From: Natronosalvus caseinilyticus
GTDB lineage: Archaea > Halobacteriota > Halobacteria > Halobacteriales > Natrialbaceae
Reading direction: 5' to 3'
Assembly: GCF_017357105.1 (NCBI RefSeq)
Contig: NZ_CP071596.1
Location: forward strand, 2,976,001-3,040,000
DNA: 64,000 bases
In this document: piece after piece, positions 17,299 through 26,379 of the stretch
How the letters are laid out: each line of letters opens with the position of its first letter
Position numbering within the stretch: position 1 is the first letter of the stretch
Notes under the pieces: generated by a model
Databases searched by the model: none
The model's input: only the letters and a program-made list of their open reading frames with translations
What the model was told of the DNA's origin: nothing
Translations under genes and position numbers: made by a program

Positions 17299-18423
17299 TC
17301 AGCCCTCGTAGCCGGCGTACCCCATGAGGTCGCTGAAGATGTCGGTGTCCATGACGTCTCGGTAGACGATCGCACTGACCATGCCGCCTGGGTAGAAGTT
17401 CCTGTTCATCGCGTGGTCGACCTTGTGACAGTGCATCAGATAGATGCCGGGATCGGCGTTCGCCTCGAACTCGATCGTGTGGCGCTCCGCGGGCGCGACG
17501 TTGGTGATGTCGCGCTCGTACTGCGCCGCTTCGGGGATCTGGCCGCCGTCCTTCTCGACCAGACGGAAACGGTGGTTGTGCGTGTGCAGCGGGTGAGACA
17601 TGTACCCCGCATTGACGAAGTGGAGTCTGACCGTGTCGCCCGAATCGACGATCATCGGTGAACCGTCTTCGGGATGGAGCGTCCGGGGGAGGCTCTTTCC
17701 GTTGATCGTGAACACGTCGGGGTTACGCTGGCGAGGGCTGTAGTCGACGTCCTCGCCGTTCATCTGCCTGGGGACGCGCGAGTCCCAGTCTTTGACCGTC
17801 ATGAAGTACTCCTTGTCGGCTGGTTCGTACCCCTTCGGGTCGACGCGGAAGATGCCGTACATCCCCATGTCGATGTGCCGGTTCGTTTGGTAGTGACAGT
17901 GGTAGAGGTGCGTCCCCGGAACGTTCGCCGGAATCGTGTAGGTGTGTTTCTCGCCCGGGTCGACGCGAATACCCGTCGTCGTCGGCACGCCGTCGTTCTC
18001 CCATGTCTTGTGTGAGCCGTGAAAGTGAAGCGTGTGCGGGTGACTCCCGTCCGTGTTGTCGAGCGTCACTTCCATGTCGTTGCCCTCGGTCGTTCGCAGG
18101 ATCGGCCCCGGAACGCTGGGTTCCCTGTCGTCGGCCTGGAACGCCCAGACCTGTGGGAACTCGATTGGACCGCCCATCGACTCGAGCGGGTGCACGGGGT
18201 GTCGGGAGGTGACGCTTCGAAGCGTGACTTCCCCGCCCTGCTCGTCGACCTGGACGACCGACGGTGGGCTCGTCGTCGGGAGGTCTGATTGGGCAGTTGC
18301 TTTGGAACTCAGGTTCATCGGTGACTGACAGCCGGCGAGAACGGCAGCACCGGTTCCGCCGGTTGCAGCCAGATATTCCCGCCGCGAGATACCAATTCCA
18401 GGGGCTCCGATGTGATCGGTCAT
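17299..18423 (-). CDS. Tat-exported two-domain multicopper oxidase (lipoprotein)
   Basis: 374 residues from ATG 18423; the longer in-frame extension has no signal-like start. Twin Arg at 14-15 (ISRREYLAA) and a lipobox ending LAGC32 predict a Tat-exported membrane-anchored lipoprotein. Domain 1 carries HTLHFHG (131-137) and HLYHCHYQ (172-179). Domain 2 carries HPLHTHNH (277-284) and MHCHKVDH (330-337). These are the type 1 and trinuclear copper ligands of two-domain laccase-like oxidases, related to nitrite reductase. Possible oxidase partner of the cupredoxin-dehydrogenase next door (inference). A TATA candidate is at 18452-18457, 30 nt upstream. Confidence 0.92.
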   Translation of the reverse strand: MTDHIGAPGIGISRREYLAATGGTGAAVLAGCQSPMNLSSKATAQSDLPTTSPPSVVQVDEQGGEVTLRSVTSRHPVHPLESMGGPIEFPQVWAFQADDREPSVPGPILRTTEGNDMEVTLDNTDGSHPHTLHFHGSHKTWENDGVPTTTGIRVDPGEKHTYTIPANVPGTHLYHCHYQTNRHIDMGMYGIFRVDPKGYEPADKEYFMTVKDWDSRVPRQMNGEDVDYSPRQRNPDVFTINGKSLPRTLHPEDGSPMIVDSGDTVRLHFVNAGYMSHPLHTHNHRFRLVEKDGGQIPEAAQYERDITNVAPAERHTIEFEANADPGIYLMHCHKVDHAMNRNFYPGGMVSAIVYRDVMDTDIFSDLMGYAGYEG

Positions 18424-18574
18424 GTACACCCGAACGTATGAACTCCCGTAGTATAGCGGGTCACGCCAGTTATTAGCCGCTGGGAATACGAGCGAAGATG
18501 TTCGTCCAGATGACTTAAAGCAAGAGGACGGCCAATTCGAGGTCGGAACGGTCGGTCGGCATTTTGTGAGGTGT

Positions 18575-18601
18575 CCCACCCCACAGTGTCGAGTGTTTTT
18601 T
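18575..18601 (-). repeat. ORB-like repeat 1
   Basis: CCCACCCCACAGTGTCGAGT followed by TTTTTT, minus orientation. Matches the consensus including the G-string. Confidence 0.85.
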
Positions 18602-18643
18602 GGAGTGAGGCCGGCCGTCGTCTGAGGGGTGGTAGGGTGAGAG

Positions 18644-18664
18644 ACCCCACTTTGTCGAGTGTTT
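18644..18664 (-). repeat. ORB-like repeat 2
   Basis: ACCCCACTTTGTCGAGTGTT and one further T, minus orientation, 65 bp from repeat 1. Two substitutions in the CACRGTG part. Confidence 0.75.
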
Positions 18665-19151
18665 CGGGTCAGGGGGTGGTGATGTCTGCGAGGCGAGCAA
18701 ATCGGAGGCGTCTCCGATGAAGGAGGCCAGGGTGGGTAAACTCAAGGCATCTTTGGGGGAGTGGTCTAAAAAAGGACGGTACCTCGAGAAAGAGGACGGT
18801 ACCTCGACAGTGAGGCTCCTGGCAGGGGAGGTGATAGTAACATCACCAACGAAGAAAATAACGTCGGCATCGCAATATCGAAAAGATAGTCATCGTCGAA
18901 CGCAAACTCCCATTAACGGAACGTAACGAGCGATTCACTCGGATGGCTCATTGGGACCGTCAATGCAGATGAGAGATCGGAATCGAGCGTACGTCACTGG
19001 AAGAGGGGTTTCCCGGCTACGCATGCGGTGGGAAACTCGAGGGGTGAACTCGGCTATCGAGACAGCCTATCTGGCATCTCGGTACGATCGCTCGCAACGT
19101 GCCATAGGTTGATCCGGAAAGGTGATCAACTCGAGCTCCTGGAACGGTCCG

Positions 19152-19176
19152 GAACACTCGACACGGTGGGGTGTCC
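19152..19176 (+). repeat. ORB-like repeat 3
   Basis: GAACACTCGACACGGTGGGG then TGTCC; full consensus, plus orientation, facing repeats 1 and 2. Confidence 0.85.
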
Positions 19177-19218
19177 ATCTCATCGAGGGGCGGTAGGGAC
19201 GATTGGGGACGCTCCGTT

Positions 19219-19245
19219 GAACACTCGACGCACTCGACACGGTGG
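19219..19245 (+). repeat. ORB-like repeat 4 with an internal duplication
   Basis: The CACTCGAC part occurs twice (GAACACTCGACGCACTCGAC then ACGGTGG), and the G-string is shortened. The repeat ends directly at the TATA box of orc1. Confidence 0.8.
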
Positions 19246-19254
19246 TTTTATATA
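19246..19254 (+). promoter_or_regulatory. orc1 TATA box abutting an ORB
   Basis: TTTTATATA centred about 28 nt before ATG 19278, so the transcript should be leaderless. ORB-like repeat 4 occupies the position of the BRE. Orc1 bound there would block its own promoter. Confidence 0.7.
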
Positions 19255-19277
19255 TCTTGCAGCGAGCAGTCCAACTA

Positions 19278-20504
19278 ATGCCGCTGTTCGATCGGGACAC
19301 GTCGATCTTCTCCGACGAGGACGTGCTACGGGAGGACTATCAACCGGAGTCGATCCAGGAACGAGACGAAGAGATCGACACGTACATGGCTTCCCTCCAG
19401 CCCGTCATCAACGGAGCACAGCCACGGAACCTCTTTCTCTACGGCAAGGCCGGCGTCGGAAAGACGGCCGTCACCCGCTATCTTCTCTCTCACCTCGAGC
19501 GTGACGTCGACGCTTACGACGACGTCGCACTGACCGTCGTCTGGCTCAACTGTAACAACCTCTCTTCTTCCTACCAGGTCGCCGCGAATCTCGTCAACGA
19601 ACTGCGACCGCCGAGCCAACAGATCAGTACGACTGGCTACCCACGACAGACGGTCTTCGACATGCTCTACACTGAACTCGAGAGCATCGGCGGTACCGTC
19701 CTGATCGTCCTCGACGAGATCGACCACATCGGCGACGACGACGGCATCCTCTACGAACTCCCACGTGCTCGAGCGAACGGCTATCTTTCGTCGGTCAAAC
19801 CCGGCATCATCGGCATCAGTAACGACCTGAGTTTTCACGACAGTCTCTCCCCGAAGGTCAAGGACACTCTCTGTGAGGAGGAGGTTCACTTTCCACCCTA
19901 CACCGCCGGCGAGTTGCGCTCGATTCTCGAGCAGCGAGCGGAGAACGCCCTGTACGAAACCGCCTACGAGACGAACGTACTCTCGCTGTGTGCGGCACTC
20001 GCTGCCCAGGACACCGGCAGTGCGAGACAGGCACTGGATCTGCTCTACAAGGCAGGGGACATCACGCGTGCGGCGGACGAGACGACCATTAGAGAATCGC
20101 ACGTGCGTGACGCCCAGCAGGCGCTCGAGCGCGGACAGATCCGTCAGGGCATGATGGAGTTGACCCGTCACGGTCACCTGGCGCTGGCGGCGGTGCTCAG
20201 CATCGCGATCGGCGACGAAACGCCCGCCCGCGTTCGCGAAATCTACCCCGAGTACTCGGCGATCGCCGAACGGTTCGGGACGAAGCCACTCGTTCGCCGG
20301 CGGATGCACGACCACCTCTCCGATCTGGCCATGCAGGGAATTTTGAAGCGGTACGCTCGCAACCACGGTCGGTCTGGTGGGCAGTACTACGAGTACGACC
20401 TCGACGTGACCCTCGAGTTGGCCCTCGACGTCGTCGACGAACTCGAGGACGTCGACATCTCACTCGAGGCGGTTCGTGGGGCGAAACTACGTGGATTACG
20501 GTGA
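19278..20504 (+). CDS. Orc1/Cdc6-type origin recognition protein
   Basis: 408 residues from ATG 19278. AAA+ domain: Walker A GKAGVGKT (56-63), Walker B LIVLDEID (142-149), sensor-1 Asn in GISND (N182) and the arginine-containing helix [11 protein letters not shown]. From about 300 on there is a winged-helix domain ([20 protein letters not shown]...GGQYYEYDL) that reads the ORB. It recognises the flanking repeats and loads the replicative helicase. ATG 19278 is chosen from the TATA spacing and the conserved MPLFDRD start; the frame is open upstream to 19242. Confidence 0.96.
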   Translation: MPLFDRDTSIFSDEDVLREDYQPESIQERDEEIDTYMASLQPVINGAQPRNLFLYGKAGVGKTAVTRYLLSHLERDVDAYDDVALTVVWLNCNNLSSSYQVAANLVNELRPPSQQISTTGYPRQTVFDMLYTELESIGGTVLIVLDEIDHIGDDDGILYELPRARANGYLSSVKPGIIGISNDLSFHDSLSPKVKDTLCEEEVHFPPYTAGELRSILEQRAENALYETAYETNVLSLCAALAAQDTGSARQALDLLYKAGDITRAADETTIRESHVRDAQQALERGQIRQGMMELTRHGHLALAAVLSIAIGDETPARVREIYPEYSAIAERFGTKPLVRRRMHDHLSDLAMQGILKRYARNHGRSGGQYYEYDLDVTLELALDVVDELEDVDISLEAVRGAKLRGLR

Positions 20505-20794
20505 CTGCAGGTATGCGGTGACTATGGGGAATACGATGACTGCGGGGGTATGATGGCTGCGGGAAGTACTATGATCGACAACCGCCTGAACGATAGCTAC
20601 CTGATTGTGAGCTACTCGTCCGTTCGAGTTGATTAGATCGCAAACTCGAGCCGCCGTAAATCTCAATTGATCCGTTTACTCGCCGTCGATCTCTCTTGAT
20701 CCCAGTCGTCGAGTCGTCGTCTTCCGTCGACTCTTGAGATGCTCCCTGGCAGTCCCTCGAGTACCTCTTTTTCGAACCTCCACTAGCGTTCGCA

Positions 20795-20820
20795 GAACAC
20801 TCGACACAGTGGGGTGGGGG
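20795..20820 (+). repeat. ORB-like repeat 5
   Basis: GAACACTCGACACAGTGGGG then TGGGGG; full consensus, plus orientation. Confidence 0.85.
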
Positions 20821-20906
20821 TGTACCTGCAGACTTCCTGTCCTCAAGCCAACGGATATTCACCCTCGTTCGATTGAATGTGATTCGAGACGGACGGTCGC
20901 CCGATT

Positions 20907-20930
20907 AAACACTCGACACGGTGGGTAGGT
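20907..20930 (+). repeat. ORB-like repeat 6
   Basis: AAACACTCGACACGGTGGGT then AGGT; G-string one base short. Confidence 0.8.
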
Positions 20931-20993
20931 CACCCAGATGCCCGAATATTTTGGACGTCTTCTCCTATTCTGACCGTTCCCCGCCGACGCAGG

Positions 20994-21021
20994 GAAACAC
21001 TCGACACAGTGGGGTGGGTGG
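20994..21021 (+). repeat. ORB-like repeat 7
   Basis: GAAACACTCGACACAGTGGG then GTGGGTGG; full consensus, plus orientation, 87 bp after repeat 6. Confidence 0.85.
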
Positions 21022-21153
21022 GCCACGGATAACCTTCGAGTGGCTCCCCTCGAGCTGACTCAGTACAGTCTCATCGAGGATTACTCATCTCGTCTAACTC
21101 GCTACGTCACCCTCTCACACGTTTATCGAGCCGGACTGGACCGAATGGCAACC

Positions 21154-21161
21154 CTTAAAAC
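21154..21161 (+). promoter_or_regulatory. TATA-like box of rpl11
   Basis: CTTAAAAC about 27 nt before ATG 21184; leaderless spacing. Confidence 0.55.
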
Positions 21162-21183
21162 TCGAGCGAGGATTCATTCGGGT

Positions 21184-21660
21184 ATGGCTGGAACCATCGA
21201 AGCGCTCGTCCCGGGTGGCCAGGCCAATCCTGGCCCGCCGCTCGGTCCCGAGCTCGGACCGACGCCCGTCGACGTACAGGCGGTCGTCAACGACATCAAC
21301 GAACAGACCGAAGCCTTCGACGGCACCGAAGTGCCGGTTACCATCGAGTACGAAGACGACGGCAGCTACTCGATCGACGTCGGTGTCCCACCGACGGCCG
21401 CTCTCGTCAAGGACGAGGCCGGATTCGACACGGGAAGTGGCGAGCCCCAGAAGGACTTCGTCGCCGACCTCTCGATCGATCAGGTCAAGACGATTGCCGA
21501 GCAGAAAAAGCCCGACCTGCTCGCCTACGACACGAAGAACGCGGCCAAAGAGGTCGTCGGTACCTGCGCCTCGATGGGGGTCACCATCGAAGGCGTCGAT
21601 GCTCGAGAGTTCAAAGCGAAAGTCGACGACGGCGAGTACGACGACGTTCTCGTCGAGTGA
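21184..21660 (+). CDS. rpl11: Ribosomal protein uL11
   Basis: 158 residues. The N-terminal signature EALVPGGQANPGPPLGPELGP and the C-terminal rRNA-binding domain with KTIAEQKKPDLLAYD and VVGTCASMGVTIEG are classic archaeal L11. It binds the GTPase-associated region of 23S rRNA at the base of the L10/L12 stalk, whose genes lie 1 kb downstream. ATG 21184 fits the TATA spacing. Confidence 0.98.
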   Translation: MAGTIEALVPGGQANPGPPLGPELGPTPVDVQAVVNDINEQTEAFDGTEVPVTIEYEDDGSYSIDVGVPPTAALVKDEAGFDTGSGEPQKDFVADLSIDQVKTIAEQKKPDLLAYDTKNAAKEVVGTCASMGVTIEGVDAREFKAKVDDGEYDDVLVE

Positions 21661-21779
21661 CGACTCGAGTTTCGAGCTGTCACCCACTTCTCAAACGTTC
21701 GGTGGTTCGAGTAGTAGCCGCGATCGTTCTCGTTTCGTCACATCACTAACAAAGTCTGATACGGCAATCGCTCGAGTCC

Positions 21780-22397
21780 TTACACCTTGTTCGCTGGTGG
21801 TACGACCCGCTCTTCTGGCTGGCGAACGCCACCGTTCCCGACGAGCACTCGAGTACCGGCACCGACTCCCAGCGCGGTGGCTATCGTGACGAGTGCGATC
21901 CCGAAGACCGGAACGAGCATGGCGACTCCCCCGAGGAGGCCGCCAGCGATGACCCAGGCGGGGGTCCGAGACAGGCCGACCCGCGTCGAAATCGTCGCGC
22001 CGATAGCGACGTAGCCAAGCGCCGCACTCACCGGAAGTACGATCACGCCGATGGCGACGAGTGGAATCGCGAAGAAAATTCCGACCGACGAGGACGAAAG
22101 CAGGATGCCAGTGTAGAACAGGCCGCCGAGGACGAGCGCGCCTGGCACCCCGATACATAGGGAGATGACCGGGCTCCGTCTGGAAACCTCGAGCGTTTTC
22201 CGTCCCGAATACCGGAGGATTCCGAGAGCAACCCCGCCGATCAGGACGATCGCGACGGCCTGTATCGCGGCTTGCTCGAGCGGCGACAGCTCGGTGAACG
22301 CCGCGACCGCCTGTTCGTAGACGCGAACGGACCCGCCCTCGCCCCCTCTCCCGACGCCCCCAACGATAGCGTATAAATCTATCGGCCCCATTGTCAC
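21780..22397 (-). CDS. Haloarchaeal multi-pass membrane protein, function unknown
   Basis: 203-205 residues with five to six hydrophobic segments (roughly 42-60, 75-100, 105-130, 135-155, 160-185). The N-terminus is Gly-rich and the C-terminus short and charged. No catalytic motif is seen. The start is GTG 22397 or ATG 22391. It sits on the opposite strand between rpl11 and rpl1, splitting what is often one ribosomal cluster. Confidence 0.75.
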   Translation of the reverse strand: MTMGPIDLYAIVGGVGRGGEGGSVRVYEQAVAAFTELSPLEQAAIQAVAIVLIGGVALGILRYSGRKTLEVSRRSPVISLCIGVPGALVLGGLFYTGILLSSSSVGIFFAIPLVAIGVIVLPVSAALGYVAIGATISTRVGLSRTPAWVIAGGLLGGVAMLVPVFGIALVTIATALGVGAGTRVLVGNGGVRQPEERVVPPANKV

Positions 22398-22562
22398 GTC
22401 CTACACTTGCCACGATAATGTATATTTCGGTCAGTTGCACATTCACAATTTCTAATTGGTCAATCTGGATAATTCAGCCGGGTGAACCGCACGCTCGAGT
22501 GGCGTCCAACTGGATTAATTCGAGGCCACGAAACTCCTCGCTCCTCGAGGCGCGGAGTTCGA

Positions 22563-22660
22563 CGGGTTTAAGTTCGCCATGACACTTTCTCAAAGCGAGA
22601 CAGGCATGGCCTGTTTCACTGACCCGTAGGAGCATACCCTGCGTACTACGGAGGTGAACG
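22563..22660 (+). promoter_or_regulatory. Promoter and structured leader of the rpl1-rpl10-rpl12 operon
   Basis: A TATA box GGTTTAAG at 22565-22572 predicts a start near 22592 and a leader of about 70 nt, unlike the leaderless neighbours. The leader contains a perfect hairpin ACAGGC-ATG-GCCTGT (22600-22614) and a strong Shine-Dalgarno GGAGGTGA (22650-22657) just before ATG 22661. From what is known of the halobacterial L1 operon, such leaders carry an L1-binding mimic of 23S rRNA for autogenous control. That this hairpin is the site is inference. Confidence 0.65.
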
Positions 22661-23293
22661 ATGGCAAATTCGGATATCGAAACAGCAGTCACTCGCGCAC
22701 TCGAGGACGCGCCCGATCGGAACTTCACCGAGACGGTCGACCTCGCGATCAATCTGCGCGATCTAGACCTCAACGAACCGTCGAATCGCGTCGACGAGTC
22801 CGTCGTGTTGCCGTCTGGAACCGGCCAGGAGACCCAAATCGTGGTCATCGCCGAAGGCGAGACCGCCGTCCGCGCCGAGGAGGTCGCGGACCAGGTCCTT
22901 TCGGGGAGTGACGTGGCCGATCTGGACGACGACGACGCCAAAGATCTGGCGGACGAAACCGACTTCTTCATCGCCGAGGAGGCGATGATGCAGGACATCG
23001 CGCGGCATCTAGGGACGATCCTGGGCCCGCGAGGGAAGATGCCGGACCCACTCTCGCCCGACGACGACGTCGTCGAGACGGTCAACCGGCTGAAGAACAC
23101 CGTGCAAGTTCGCTCACGGGACCGACGCACGTTCCACACGCGCGTGGGTGCCGAGGATATGGGCGCCGAGGAGATCGCCGACAACATCGACGTCATCCTC
23201 CGACGCCTGCACGCCGACCTCGAGAAGGGCCCCCAGAACATCGATTCCGTCTACGTGAAGACGACGATGGGGCCGTCCGTGGAGGTGGCCTGA
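22661..23293 (+). CDS. rpl1: Ribosomal protein uL1
   Basis: 210 residues. Archaeal L1: [29 protein letters not shown] at the start, [48 protein letters not shown] in the middle, and [14 protein letters not shown] at the end. It binds the L1 stalk of 23S rRNA and probably its own leader. First gene of the rpl1-rpl10-rpl12 operon, with one base before rpl10. Confidence 0.98.
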   Translation: MANSDIETAVTRALEDAPDRNFTETVDLAINLRDLDLNEPSNRVDESVVLPSGTGQETQIVVIAEGETAVRAEEVADQVLSGSDVADLDDDDAKDLADETDFFIAEEAMMQDIARHLGTILGPRGKMPDPLSPDDDVVETVNRLKNTVQVRSRDRRTFHTRVGAEDMGAEEIADNIDVILRRLHADLEKGPQNIDSVYVKTTMGPSVEVA

Positions 23294-23294
23294 G

Positions 23295-24344
23295 ATGAGC
23301 GCCGAAGCACAGGCGGAAGCCGAACGCAAGACCGAGAACCTTCCCGAGTGGAAGCGCGAGGAGGTCGACGAACTCGAGACCCTCATCGAGGACTACGAGA
23401 GCGTCGGCGTCATCGGCATCACCGGGATTCCCTCGAAGCAGCTGCAGGACATGCGTCGCGGCCTCCACGGCACCGCCGTGGTCCGCGTCAGTCGCAACAC
23501 GTTGCAACGACGCGCGCTCGAGTCCGGCGGACTCGACGATCTCGTCGAACACGTCGACGGACAGGTCGGCCTCGTCGCGACGAACGCGAACCCGTTCGCC
23601 CTGTACAAGGAACTCGAGGCCTCGAAGACGCCCGCCCCGATCAACGCTGGCGAGGTGGCCCCAAACGACATCGTCATCCCCGAGGGTGATACGGGGGTCG
23701 ACCCCGGTCCGTTCGTGGGCGATCTACAGCAGATCGGTGCCAACGCCCGGATCGAAGACGGTTCGATCCAGGTCATGGAGGACTCGACCGTCCTCGAGAC
23801 CGGCGAGGAGGTCTCGGCTGATCTCGCGAACGTCCTCAACGAACTCGGCATCGAGCCCAAGGAAGTGGGTCTCGACCTGCGCGCCGTCTTCTCCGAGGGC
23901 GTGCTGTTCGATCCCGAGGACCTCGACATCGACGTCGAGGCCTACGAGAGCGACGTGCAGACGGCCGCGGCCTTCGCACGCAATCTCTCGATCAACGCGG
24001 GCTACCCGACGGCCCAGACCGTGCCGACGATCATCGCGAAGGCGACGGGCGAGGCGAAGAGCCTCGGCCTGCACGCGGCGATCGAGAACGACGACCTCAT
24101 GCCCGACCTCGTCCGCAAGGCCGACGCGCAACTGCGCGCGATTGCGGCCCAGATCGACGACGAGGAGGCGCTCCCGGAGGAACTCCAGGGCGTCGAGGTC
24201 CCCGCTGCGGACGCGGGTGCGGCAGGGTCTGAGGAAGAATCGAGCGACGACCAGAACGGCGACGAGTCCGAGGCCGCCGACGAAGACGAGGACGATGACG
24301 ACGACGATGACGGCGCAGAAGGACTCGGCGCAATGTTCGGATAA
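23295..24344 (+). CDS. rpl10: Ribosomal protein uL10 (archaeal P0)
   Basis: 349 residues. rRNA-binding domain with [39 protein letters not shown], then the archaeal insertion domain, the long helices that bind L12 dimers ([52 protein letters not shown]), and an acidic tail ending GLGAMFG. The tail resembles that of L12, and this ending is the contact site for translation factors. Confidence 0.97.
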   Translation: MSAEAQAEAERKTENLPEWKREEVDELETLIEDYESVGVIGITGIPSKQLQDMRRGLHGTAVVRVSRNTLQRRALESGGLDDLVEHVDGQVGLVATNANPFALYKELEASKTPAPINAGEVAPNDIVIPEGDTGVDPGPFVGDLQQIGANARIEDGSIQVMEDSTVLETGEEVSADLANVLNELGIEPKEVGLDLRAVFSEGVLFDPEDLDIDVEAYESDVQTAAAFARNLSINAGYPTAQTVPTIIAKATGEAKSLGLHAAIENDDLMPDLVRKADAQLRAIAAQIDDEEALPEELQGVEVPAADAGAAGSEEESSDDQNGDESEAADEDEDDDDDDDGAEGLGAMFG

Positions 24345-24383
24345 CACAGATACAAACACAGACACACTACGAGGATTAGACCA

Positions 24384-24725
24384 ATGGAATACGTTTACGC
24401 AGCACTCATCCTGAACGAGACCGACGAAGAGATCAACGAAGACAACCTGACCGGCGTGCTCGAGGCCGCCGGCGTCGAAGTCGAGGAGTCCCGCGTCAAG
24501 GCGCTCGTCGCCGCGCTCGAGGACGTCGACATCGACGAGGCCGTCTCCGAGGCCGCCGCGGTTCCCGCTGCCGGCGCTGCAGCCGGCGGTGCGGCTGCTG
24601 CTGGCGCTGAGGAGGGTGGCGAGGAGGAAGCCGAAGAGACCAGCGACGTGCCGGACACGACGGACGACGACGATGACGAGGAAGAGGAGGCCAGCGGCGA
24701 GGGTCTCGGCGAACTCTTCGGCTAA
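24384..24725 (+). CDS. rpl12: Ribosomal protein P1 (archaeal L12)
   Basis: 113 residues. It begins [26 protein letters not shown], the dimerisation domain. An Ala-rich hinge and a Glu/Asp tail ending EGLGELFG follow. Several dimers bind the L10 helices and recruit elongation factors. Last gene of the operon; a T-tract terminator candidate follows. Confidence 0.97.
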   Translation: MEYVYAALILNETDEEINEDNLTGVLEAAGVEVEESRVKALVAALEDVDIDEAVSEAAAVPAAGAAAGGAAAAGAEEGGEEEAEETSDVPDTTDDDDDEEEEASGEGLGELFG

Positions 24726-24756
24726 GTCGGGTTTCGACGTTTTACAGTCACATCGA

Positions 24757-24763
24757 TTTTTTT
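24757..24763 (+). terminator. T-tract terminator candidate of the stalk operon
   Basis: Seven T residues 32 nt after the rpl12 stop, without a preceding strong hairpin; this is the usual archaeal form. Confidence 0.5.
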
Positions 24764-24962
24764 GGCGCGACGCGCACACGTAATGAGAGTCGCAACCGCA
24801 GTCACAGTCGAGCTATAGCCGCTGGTGAGGTACTTGCGTTACTACGGGGTTGGTCGCCTATTTAGTAACGTTAGTCAGATTGGCAATCGCACCTATGTTC
24901 AGTTTTCACCTATTTTGACTATCGACCGCTCTCACTCGAGCAACCATTGTACACTCCTCGAG

Positions 24963-24968
24963 TTTAAG
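24963..24968 (+). promoter_or_regulatory. TATA-like box of tctA
   Basis: TTTAAG about 29 nt before ATG 24995. Confidence 0.5.
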
Positions 24969-24994
24969 TACCGAAACGCGCCCAAACGCGACCA

Positions 24995-25894
24995 ATGGCA
25001 CAGGCGTTCCTCGAGGTGACCGTGGACCCGCGGTTCACGGTCGCCCTCCTGTGCTGGATTCTCGGCGGTGCCGCCCTCGGCTCGGTCAGCGGCCTCATTC
25101 CCGGGCTGCACGCGAATAACTTCGCGCTCCTGCTCGCAGGCGTCGCCCCCTCCATTCCGGGGCCGACGTTGTTCGTCGGCTGTGCGATGCTCTCGGCGGG
25201 CGTCGTCCACACCTTCCTGAACGCCGTCCCGGCGATGGCGCTCGGAGTCCCCGACGCCGAGATGGCCGTCACGGCGCTGCCGGGTCACCAGCTGGTACTC
25301 GAGGGCCGGGGCTTCGAGGCGATTCGGCTCTCGGCGGTCGGGAGCCTGCTGGCCGTCCTCGTGGCGATTCCACTCGCGATTCCCGTGACCGTCGCCGTCA
25401 CGGCCGTCTACCCCCAGCTTCGAGCTAATCTCTCGGTCTTGCTCGCGGTCATCGTTCTCGCCCTCGTGCTCTCGGAATCCTCGTGGCGACGCCGGTTCGC
25501 TGGTCTCTTCTCGTTTTCGCTCGCGGCGACACTCGGCTGGGCGACGCTCGACCTGTCGCCGGACGCGCCGCTCGAGGCCGGCGGGATGCTCGCGCCGCTG
25601 TTCGCCGGCCTCTTCGGCGCGCCGGTGTTGATCGACGCCGTTCGGGGCGGCGGCGTCCCGCCACAGGGAGGAACGATGCTCCGGATGTCCCGACCGCTCC
25701 TTCTGGTGACGGCTATCGCCGGCGCACTGTCCGGTGCCATCGTCGGCTACCTCCCCGGTATCTCCGCGGCCATCGCGGCGGTCGCCGTGCTCGTCGTCCT
25801 CCCAGGCGGAGCCACCCCTCGAAGCTACATCGTGGCAACGAGCGGCGTCGACACGGCCAATACGCCCTTTGCTGTTTTTCCTACCATTGTTTGA
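24995..25894 (+). pseudogene. TctA-like tripartite transporter permease, 5' part, interrupted
   Basis: 299 codons. Strongly hydrophobic, with the family motifs GLIPGLHANNFALLL near 35 and GYLPGISAAIAAVAVL near 250. Related permeases run to roughly 400 residues. Here the frame ends shortly after TANTPFAVF, where homologues go on with another TM segment. The missing continuation FAVFAVFGIR is found in frame at 63969-64000, after an element of about 38 kb. The gene was therefore split by integration; the truncated product is probably inactive. Confidence 0.85.
25868..25878 (+). repeat. attL core of the integrated element
   Basis: TTTGCTGTTTT, beginning exactly at a codon boundary of tctA. The same 11 bases occur at 63969-63979, followed by the expected continuation of the tctA frame. 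Confidence 0.7.
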
Positions 25895-25948
25895 CCCCTC
25901 TGATACCTCCACGGATATTAAACCCTATGCCTATTTTACAGTTTAGCG

Positions 25949-26113
25949 TTACTCGATCTGCCACAGCGCGTCCTCGAGCCCCAGCCCGTGCTCGCCAGCG
26001 ACGTCCTCGGCGAGTGCCAGCGCCCGATCGCGTCGGTCGGGGTCGTGAAGTTCACGTTCGCGAGCGTATTCGATGAGCGCCTCGACGATGAGCAGGTCGT
26101 CCTGTGGGTGCAT
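25949..26113 (-). CDS. Small acidic protein of unknown function
   Basis: 54 residues from ATG 26113 (MHPQDDLLIVEALIEY...), ending ALWQIE. Helical throughout, rich in Glu, Asp and Ala, with typical haloarchaeal codon use. First gene inside the left joint of the element. No family recognised. Confidence 0.6.
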   Translation of the reverse strand: MHPQDDLLIVEALIEYARERELHDPDRRDRALALAEDVAGEHGLGLEDALWQIE

Positions 26114-26152
26114 CGCCGGTGTTGGCCGCGTGGTCGGATAAAATGGGTCGGA

Positions 26153-26341
26153 TTAGATGTCGAACAGAAGAGCCGCGCCGACCATGATTCCTAAGACGAG
26201 AGCAATTTCCGCCGGAACCATTGATAGCGTATCACCCCAGGACGCGCCGAGATATTCACGATAACCACTTGCTTCGAGGATCCAAGCTGCGGCCCCGAAA
26301 GCACCTAATACCACGATTGTTTTCTGCCTAATCTCACCCAT
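26153..26341 (-). CDS. Small two-TM membrane protein
   Basis: 62 residues. Hydrophobic segments at about 8-23 and 42-60, separated by a polar loop (ASGYREYLGASWGD). Unknown function; its position between two leftward accessory genes supports it being real. Confidence 0.55.
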   Translation of the reverse strand: MGEIRQKTIVVLGAFGAAAWILEASGYREYLGASWGDTLSMVPAEIALVLGIMVGAALLFDI

Positions 26342-26379
26342 AACTGTTCGTGAACGTCAGAGGTATTGAAACTCTAGGG

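Larger units (their letters stand above)
18424..19277. other. Left half of a replication origin; unwinding-element candidate
   Basis: 854 bp without a supportable gene between the multicopper oxidase and orc1. Four ORB-like repeats lie here: two on the minus strand at the left and two on the plus strand at the right, so they face each other. Between them, 18755-18910 is the most A+T-rich stretch. It carries a 15-bp direct repeat AGGACGGTACCTCGA at 18773 and 18793, and a GGTGAT/ATCACC inverted repeat at 18830-18847. This is the best candidate for the unwinding element. Confidence 0.7.
18575..21021. other. Replication origin with orc1/cdc6
   Basis: Seven copies of an ORB-like motif, consensus ACACTCGACACRGTGGGGT, surround an orc1/cdc6 gene. 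Two are in minus and five in plus orientation, and four lie upstream and three downstream of the gene. Archaeal origins typically have facing ORBs flanking an A+T-rich stretch next to orc1. The ribosomal stalk genes as neighbours do not tell whether this is the main or a secondary chromosomal origin. Confidence 0.85.
20505..21183. other. Right half of the origin
   Basis: 679 bp between orc1 and rpl11 with three ORB-like repeats and no gene. Just after orc1, 20505-20575 holds short drifting repeats of a GTATGATGACTGCGGG unit. Confidence 0.7.

Noticed and set aside
24995-25894. Intact 299-residue permease
   Set aside because: It ends inside a TM region, homologues are longer, and the in-frame continuation lies at 63969.
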